From: Primulina eburnea
Lineage: Eukaryota > Streptophyta > Magnoliopsida > Lamiales > Gesneriaceae
Assembly: GCF_022965805.1 (NCBI RefSeq)
Contig: NC_133114.1
Coordinates: forward strand, 9,816,261 to 9,880,260
DNA length: 64,000 bases
Direction: 5' to 3'
Numbering within the stretch: the stretch's first letter is position 1; the number at the start of each line of letters is the position of its first letter. Shown one piece after another: positions 56,915 to 64,000 of this stretch. The notes under the pieces were generated by a model that had not been told where the DNA came from, ran no database searches, and saw nothing but the letters and a program-made list of their open reading frames with translations. Made by a program: the position numbers and the translations under genes.

Positions 56915-57814
56915 ATACCGCCTCGAAGAATTTCAGAAAAGGGCAGTACTTCGTCTGAACAGAGAGATGTATCAGAAACTCAGTTAGAAGAAAAGATGAA
57001 GGAATTTGAGTTATTACAGCCGCCGGTTCTGAATGGTACCGAGACATCTGAAGATTGTCAGAATTGGTTTGATGATATAGAAATCTTGTTCGATTTACTT
57101 GACTGTACAGATGAACAGAGGGTTCAAATGGTGCCTTATCAGTTACGAGAAGCCGCCAGGAGTTGGTGGATTACCAGTAGAAGAATGTGGGCACAGAGAG
57201 GTACAGTGAAGTCGTGGGAAATATTCAGAACTGAATTCTATCGAAGATTTTTCTCAGCTTCTTACCGAGAGGACAAGAAATTAGAGTTTGAGAATTTGAG
57301 CCAAGGGCCGCTGAATATTGACCAATATATTGCTAAATTCTCTACTCTACTGCATTTTGCTCCTCATTTAGCTGGAAATGATGAAGCTATAGTAAATCAG
57401 TTCATCAGAGGGTTGAACTCAGAGGTAGTTGCATTTATGAATTTGCAGCGATCTTACCATTTTGCTGACATCCTGAGTAGAGCAAAGAGAGCTGAGGCGA
57501 GTCTGATTAGACAATTGACAAGGTTGTGTGTGAAGCCACTTCAGACATAGCAATCCCCGCTTCGATATGATCACGGCAGTACGAGTGGGAAGCAAGATGT
57601 GCTGAAAGCTCGGAAGAAGCCATTCAAGAAGTTGGGAAGTGGTTCCTCTAGCTCAAGTGGTTCCAGTCCAAGCCATACCGATGTCTATTGTAGGACTTAC
57701 GGAGGGAGACATTCCTCAGAACAATGCAAAGGAGTGCTTGGTAGATGCAATATATGTAAACAGCTGGGGCATTTTGCTAAAGTTTGTCCCCAGAGACGGT
57801 CCCGAAGATCTTAG
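56915..57814 (+). pseudogene. E9 gag pseudogene
   Basis: The frame begins IPPRRISEKGSTSS at 56915; relatives start MPPRR, so the ATG seems to have become ATA. The open frame from 56996 has the Gag core (FELLQPPVLNGTETSEDCQNW, RSWWITSRRMW, LSQGPLNIDQYIAKFSTLLHFAP). A TAG at 57548-57550 stands where Gln is likely, after which the same frame continues through a Ser-rich linker to the knuckles CRTYGGRHSSEQC (one Cys changed to Tyr) and CNICKQLGHFAKVC. The stop is at about 57812. It is most similar to the E1 Gag in layout. Confidence 0.8.
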
Positions 57815-60395
57815 GGAACAGTGTTAAGTGAGAAACAGATCCAGAATTCACAACAGGTACTATTCTTTACGATTCTATTGCATATGTATTGATATATACT
57901 AATGCATCTGTTAAGAATATCTTTGACTGAGTTGCATGGAGATATGCTGTATATGTTGGGTCTGTGTATACGGTAGTATTGATTACTTGGTTGTTGAGGA
58001 ATATGTTGATATCAGAGATTTCTGTGACATGTTATATACTACAGTGAAATGAACCCGAGATTGGGTTAGATTATGATGTACTGGTGTTATATGATTTCGA
58101 TTTCATTATTGACATATAATGCTAAACAAGTACAAAAATATTGTGGAATGTGTTCCAGAAATGGTAAGATTAAGATCAGATCTAGTTGAGAAATGAGGAT
58201 TCTAGATCCAGAATTCCTTAGATCATTGTACTGTTATGACTCGATTATCACAGAAAGGAACAGATGGTATCCTTATGTGTTTGGTAGATATACTGAAATC
58301 GAGTCTAACGGTGATAGATTTTCCAGTAATAGATGAGTTGACGGATGTTTGTCAGATAAGATTTTAGATTTTCTTTATATCCGAAAGATAGATTTCAGAA
58401 TTGAATCTAGAGTTGATACTGAATGTTGTTTTAGAATTCAGTACAGAATGATATTGAAGATTAATAGAAGGGTACAGATTGCTAACTCTTAGATTCAGAG
58501 ATATTCTGATGATTGTATGCTTGTTATATCCATGATATTTGATATGTTAACATCATCTGATTGATTAAATGGAATATTTGAAGATTTTATTGAATATTTA
58601 GAGAACCGTGATTATTGTATACAGAAATTAAGCCGGTATGAATCATAATTGAAACAGATTGTATTCAGAATATGTGATATCTGCAGTTTGTATACCGAAT
58701 TATTTGCACAGTTGAGACAGAAATCAGCAACTGTAAACGACACAGATAACAGATATATCAGAATTAGTAGAAATGTCAGAAAGTCAGAATTTCTGAGTTT
58801 TACAGATTTCCTTATTCTCTTATTCCCTTATTATGTTATATCTACTTGCGTATTGTGATTGATCTAAATCAGTATTTGAGACATCTTATATTGTTTGGGA
58901 GCATAGTCTATTTGCAGATGAGATATAGCAGATGATTTGGGCACTGTGAAGATTGATCAGTAGTCAGAATTATCAGTATTGCCAAGCAATTGTTGTTTAT
59001 GAGTTTTCTTAAACTCACTAGATCTGTATAGGTTGTTTGTATTTTGAATCTGATTGATATTACTGTGGTTTACATGTATGTTTGATACAGATTAGTGTAA
59101 ACAGTCAGATATGTGATCAGAATGTTCAGAATTTGTTTGTAATAATCAGAACAGAGTATCAGTCAGAATAACAGATATTTGATTTTGTGTTATATGGGAC
59201 TGATTATGCTATGATATCAGAATGTTTCAGAATTGGTTACAGATTTTGATATTGATAGTCAGAGCCGAATACCAGGTAGGTATTTCTTCTTTAATTTATG
59301 ATTATTTACTGATTGTTTATGTAGAATCGTTCGAATCTGAAATCGCAGATAATGTCAGAAATACACAGTTGTGGATTCAGTTTTCATTCTTCTGATCGAG
59401 AATGTATGATATTTGAACAGACAGTATTGATATAGACAGATTAAATCAGTTGTGGCAGAAATTATACCGAAACGTTAGCAGAAGTTGTACTGATATGTAT
59501 GAATCGCTAACAGAATAGACCGAAAGATAGAAATCAGAAGATCATTACAGATTTTTTATATCTATGAATAGAAATGGGAGTGCATTTCTATGGCTTTCGT
59601 CATGAAAGTACCGTCATTTTATCCAGATTGAGATATAATATGATTATGATTGACAGATTGTTCAATCTATATCAATTAGTTTGTACCAGATAACGTACAA
59701 ACAGAACTAGATGACACAGATTGATGTCAGAAGAATGATCAGAATCAATAGAATGTCAAGATAGAGTATATCAGAAGGTGATTGTCTGGTTGATTTTGTA
59801 CTTGTGATAGATTATATCATGAGTTTCTTCTTAGATTGTGTTACAATTGGCAGACAGTCAGAACGTATTGTCTAGATATTGGAAGATTTTGGTAGAGCTA
59901 TATAGTGCTGGATGTTAGCACTAATTGATATGACCTAATATCACTATGTGACAATACCTATCAGCTTATCAGATTGATAATGAGATAGTATACACAAGAC
60001 AGTATACGAAGAGTAATACAGATTTCTTTTGAAGATAATTCGAAGAAAAATGCAGATAGTTCAGAATGGACAGATTTAAGAAACCAACGTCGGATGATGA
60101 CGATTGGTAGTTGAAGCTAAAGATTGTTTATGTCTTTGTTTGAGGTAAACAAATTTGTTAACAGCTGATGATACTGATATGTGATAAGCTATAGATTGGT
60201 TTATACGGATGTTGTATAGCCAGTATGATGAGATTGTTGTTGTCAGAACTAGTTTAAGGGGTGTTATGACATTATACATCGTGAATTCTTATTCCAGACT
60301 GGAATCAGATATTTGAGTTTTGGTTTAAACTCTGTACGCATTTCTTCTCATATATCTGAATTGATTGTTGTGAGTTCGAGGACGAACTCAGATCT
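57815..60395 (+). other. E9 decayed pol region, C-depleted
   Basis: About 2.6 kb without a long frame. Faint pol traces: 58293-58350 reads SLTVIDFPVIDELTDV, like the segment before RT, and 59640-59700 aligns loosely with the integrase region around the first catalytic Asp (MIMIDRL). RT and RNase H motifs were not found. The text is rich in CAGATT/TGATAT and poor in C, as expected after long cytosine deamination. 58649-58858 is not a supported gene. Confidence 0.65.
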
Positions 60396-60409
60396 AAGAG
60401 GGGGAGAAA
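60396..60409 (+). other. E9 polypurine tract
   Basis: AAGAGGGGGAGAAA directly before TGTAATGCCC; identical to the E1 tract. The upstream TTCGAGGACGAA is also shared with E1. Confidence 0.9.
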
Positions 60410-62485
60410 TGTAATGCCCGAGAATTTAATTATTGTAATATGATATGATTTACTGATTATGAATTGATGTAATTATAGGCGGGCCAGTTCGAGATAAGAT
60501 TTGAGCAAGTATATGAAATTATACAATTTGGGCCGAAGGTATAGCCCCCGGGCGAAAATGTTTGTCCGCCCGAGCGCCATTGAGTGTTGGTAGAAAGCCG
60601 AGAGTCCTTCGCCCGGGCGGAACTTTTTGTTCGCCCGAGCGCGAATGAATAATGGATGAGGGCCGAGAGTTCTTCGCCCGAGCGGCAACTTTTGTCTGCT
60701 CGAGCGAGCGACGTGCAACACCAAGATATATGCCACGTTTCAGATGTGCATGCGGTATATATATATATGTTTAAGCATGAAATTCTTCATATTTCAGCCG
60801 AGGGAAACGAGAAAAGCTTAAGGAGAAAGCTTTAAGTTTCTTCGAAGACTATTATTGTGATTTTGTGTAATCCGTCTGTCTGATTTTAAATCCGACTACA
60901 GTACTGTGTTCCTCTCGACACGAGCTACACAAGGACGTAAGTTTTGTTACGTTTAGACAAGATTTGAATTTATGATATTGTCAGAATTGAATATGATTCA
61001 GATATAGTGTTTCTGCTACCGTAGATATTGTAGAATTGAAGTCAGATTAAAGAACAGACCGTTTCTGTAATTGTTATGATTTTTGAAACATATTGAATGA
61101 GATTCTATATCAGAATTGTGTTAATATTCAGAGTATGAATTATGTTGACAGATTATGAGTGCCAGTATTATATATGTGATGTTCAGATTGACGGGGTTAT
61201 TCAGATTGTATTAGTATGCCGTCGAAACATCAGTTGAATTAGATTGATCAGATTCAGATATGATTTCGATTTGATTGTGATATTATTGATAAGACTCAGA
61301 TTGTATCTTGTTCAGATATTGATCAGATTGTATACTGAATTGGGTATTGATCAGAACAGATTGTGTATTGAGTTAGTCACTGACACAGTGTATTCGATAT
61401 TGTCATTTCAGATTTGATATGGACAGAGTTGAATACCAGACTTCGTCTTCGTCAGACAGGGACGACAAAGGTATAATTCATGTGATATTCGGGAAGCATA
61501 ACTCAAATTAGATTAATTTGAGTTTCCCAATAAAATCACATACTAGATTATTGTTTATATTGTTACCTGATTATGCTTTGATTATAGAATTGTATTCAAG
61601 CAGGTAAGATAATTGAGATATTCAGTTATGAATATGATTATGCTTTGTTTACAGATTCTTATTCATTGCATCTAAGATAGGAGAGTCTTTGACAGGCATT
61701 GTCAAATAGCTAGACGTTTCGGTGTATCTCAGCATAGGAGTAGGTATTACTCTTATTGCCGCCGTTGATACAGCTCAGACCGAAGTCTAGGAATGAGACG
61801 TACATTACCCCGATTGGAGGGTAGGTAGTGACGTCTTATTCACCCCGGGATCCCTAGGGTTATAGATCGAGTCAAGTCTAGACATGATTTGATTAGGACT
61901 TTATGCTTATATGGATGTGGTTCCTAGATCATGGGACCCATCGTTATTGCTTCCAGTTGTGCTAGCATGTTTTAAGATGTAGAGCGTTTATATACATGTT
62001 TATCTGATTTGAGTTAGATGCTTATTTGATTAATTTCATAGATTATGAAATATATTGTGTTTATACATGATCGCATGGTTTATGAATTAGTTTGTTTACA
62101 TACATGCTTACCATGTTTTATACTGGGATTTATTCTCACCGGAGTTATCCGGCTGTTGTCTTGTTTTGTATGTGTGCATGACAACAGGTGGGGCTGGATC
62201 AGGGTCAAGATGACGATGAGAGAAGACGAGTTAGCGTGGTGATTCCGGACTTGTAGCAGACTTGGTTTATTACTTGAATTTAGTACTTGAACCTTAGACT
62301 TAGGTTGTACAGTATTGTACTTTTATACTGAACTATAGTTTTTATACAGAAATGTATATTGTTTAGATTCCATTACCTTCCGCAGTTACATTTTAAAAAG
62401 AAAAATTTTTAGACCCTGTTTTATCGTAATTGATAATTCAATCCCAACGATGATTAAGAAGATGATTAGCGTCCGGGTCCCCACA
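60410..62485 (+). repeat. E9 3' LTR
   Basis: 2,076 bp, about 99 percent identical to 54476-56551. The GC-rich doublets are at 60544-60707, with several single-base differences and unchanged spacing. It ends CCCCACA before host sequence ACTTTCAAGG. Confidence 0.93.
60544..60707. repeat. Three GC-rich doublets, E9 3' LTR
   Basis: Counterpart of 54610-54773. Changes relative to that copy: the first arm reads CCGCCCGGGCG-like CCCCCGGGCG, the second doublet's first arm is CGCCCGGGCG, and the last arm begins CTGCTCGAGCG. The 23-bp spacing is retained. Confidence 0.85.
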
Positions 62486-64000
62486 ACTTTCAAGGAGATC
62501 GTGTCCAAGGCATTGTTGGCTGAGCAGGACGAGAAGGACATTGCCCGGGAGAGGCAAGCGAGACATCAGGTCTTTGCTGATTTGATTGTCATCCCGATGG
62601 TTGCCTTTGATGTTATTCTTGGCATGGATTGGCTATCGACTTATCGTGCAGTGATTGATTGCGTTGCTAAGACGGTGACTTTTGCAGATGATAGCCGGAG
62701 GGGAGGTATGCTCGCCAGTGCAGGTACTTCGCTGGTCCTTCCTTTTATTTCATGTCTTGAGGCTGAGAGATTATTGTGTAGAGGTTGCGATGGGTTTCTT
62801 GCTTCTATTGTGGATGTGGATGGTATGGTTAAGTTGAATATTGATGATATTGATGTTGTGAGGGAGTTTGCCAATGTGTTTGAGGATGATGTTCCGGGTT
62901 TGCCGCCGGACAGAGATGTAGAGTTCGTTATTGATCTAGCTCCAGGTACGGTTCCTATTTCTAAGGCTCCGTACAGGATGGCCCCTACCGAGATGAAAGA
63001 GTTGAAGACGCAGTTGCAGGATCTTTTGGATAAGGGTTTTATTCGTCCGAGTTCTTCGCCTTGGGGAGCTCTGGTTCTATTTGTTAAGAAGAAGGATGGG
63101 TCGTTGCGGCTGTGTATCGACTACAGGGAGCTTAACAAAGTGACTGTCAAGAACAAGTATCCGTTGCCACGGATAGATGATCTGTTTGATCAGCTTCATG
63201 GTGCTACAGTATTTTCGAAGATTGATCTTCGGTCTGGCTATTATCAGTTGAAGGTTAGGGAGTCTGATATCCCTAAGACGGCGTTCAGGACCAGGTATGG
63301 TCACTATGAGTTTCTCGTGATGTCTTTTGGTCTGACCAATGCCCCTTCAGTTTTCATGGATCTGATGAACCGAGTGTTCAAGCCATATTTGGATAGTTTC
63401 GTCATTGTTTTCATCGATGATATCCTGATATATTCCAAGACCAGAGAGCTTCATTCAGAGCATCTCAGAGTTGTGCTTCAGTTGTTGAGAGAGAGGAGGC
63501 TATTTGCTAAGTTGAAGAAGTGTGAGTTTTGGTTGGATCAGATTTCTTTTCTAGGCCATGTCGTTTCGAAGGATGGTATTGCTGTTGATCCAGTGAAGAT
63601 TGAGGCGATTCAGAAGTGGCCTATTCCTACTACTGTTTCAGAGGTTCGCAGTTTCTTTGGTTTGGCAGGTTACTATCGTCGTTTCATCTCAGATTTTTCC
63701 AAGATTGCCCTGCCATTGTCCAATCTGACGAGGAAGACTGTGAAGTTCGAGTGGTCCATTGATTGCCAGAGTGCATTTAAGGAGTTGAAGGATAGATTGA
63801 CGACAGCTCCTATTCTTTCATTGCCCAGTGGTTCAGAGGATTTTGTCGTCTTTACCGATGCGTCGAAGAAGGGTCTTGGTGCAGTGCTGATGCAGCGAGG
63901 CAAGGTCATTGCCTATGCTTCTCGCCAGTTGAAGGATTACGAGAGGAATTATCCGACGCATGATTTAGAGCTGGCAGCTGTGGTTTTCGCCCTGAAGATT
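62486..64000 (+). CDS. E8 Gag-Pol continuation: Gag end, protease remnant, RT, RNase H start (open at window end)
   Basis: Open for all 505 codons from 62486 to the window edge, in the frame of 53820-54475. It starts [21 protein letters not shown] (Gag C-terminal side), then near 62570 jumps in frame to [19 protein letters not shown], so the zinc knuckle and the protease active site D-T-G are missing compared with E6. RT follows complete: [65 protein letters not shown]. RNase H begins [15 protein letters not shown] and runs to [13 protein letters not shown] and RNase H look functional; processing would need protease from another element. Confidence 0.9.

Larger units (their letters stand above)
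54476..62485 (+). mobile_element. E9: non-autonomous Ty3/gypsy element nested in E8
   Basis: 8,010 bp: LTRs 54476-56551 and 60410-62485 (2,076 bp each, about 17 differences, near 0.8 percent), PBS 56557-56570, a gag relic, a decayed pol region and a clear polypurine tract. The left flank is ATTAC and the right flank ACTTT, so only AC of a target duplication can be read; the host codon is ACT. The internal part has no recognisable RT, so movement probably relied on another element's enzymes. Confidence 0.88.
52120..64000 (+). mobile_element. E8: chromovirus of the E6 family, carrying E9
   Basis: 5' LTR 52120-53681, PBS 53687-53700, gag from 53820, interrupted at 54475 by E9 and resuming at 62486 in the same codon, then open through RT into RNase H at the window end. 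LTR, Gag and Pol resemble E6. Apart from E9 and an in-frame internal deletion near 62570 I see no stop codon. The 3' LTR lies beyond the window. Confidence 0.9.

Noticed and set aside
1..64000. Endogenous pararetrovirus (caulimovirid)
   Set aside because: All RT sequences sit in LTR elements with integrase or Athila/Tat features; no movement-protein or coat-protein region seen.

Overview
This window is plant nuclear DNA from a repeat-dense, probably heterochromatic region. It consists almost entirely of nested Ty3/gypsy LTR retrotransposons, with a short island of decayed host-gene fragments in the middle (about 32-39 kb). The plant assignment rests on chromovirus elements primed by initiator-Met tRNA (TGGTATCAGAGC), Athila-type and Tat-type elements, an RTE LINE relic, and fragments of plant gene families (SOQ1-like, a J-domain protein, a RanBPM-like SPRY protein). 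A eudicot is likely; the species cannot be named from the sequence. I found no rRNA or tRNA gene, no CRISPR array and no intact host gene.

Layout. 534-8921: E1, a nearly intact minus-strand chromovirus flanked by GTTCT, with one stop codon in an otherwise open 1505-codon polyprotein. 8927-13337: E2, a decayed plus-strand chromovirus. 13341-18383: E3, an Athila-like relic whose env-like 3' half occurs twice in inverted orientation. 18384-27836: E4, an Athila-type element with two LTRs and a large inverted internal segment. 27842-about 32050: E5, the 3' part of a Tat-lineage element with a tandem array, an antisense ORF and an LTR. 32085-32620: RTE LINE tail. 34441-38694: SOQ1-like, J-domain and RanBPM-like pseudogenes. 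39002-46804: E6, a minus-strand chromovirus flanked by AGATG. From 46859 a three-deep nest follows: E7, cut by E8 (52120 to beyond the window), itself cut by E9 (54476-62485).

The elements work as standard LTR retrotransposons: the LTR promoter makes an RNA, Gag packages it, protease/RT/RNase H/integrase copy and insert it, and the C-terminal chromo-like tail of the chromoviruses probably steers insertion. Most copies are broken. E1 and E8 keep long open frames. E9 is young by LTR divergence but has almost no recognisable pol, so it probably used proteins made by a relative.

The strongest unexplained signal is a promoter-proximal module shared by otherwise different LTR families (E1, E6/E8, E7, E9 and the Athila element E4). 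It consists of GC-rich, largely self-complementary motifs of about 11 bp arranged as doublets whose centres lie 23 bp apart, two to four doublets per LTR, mostly just upstream of a TATA-like box. The arms are kept while loops and spacers change.
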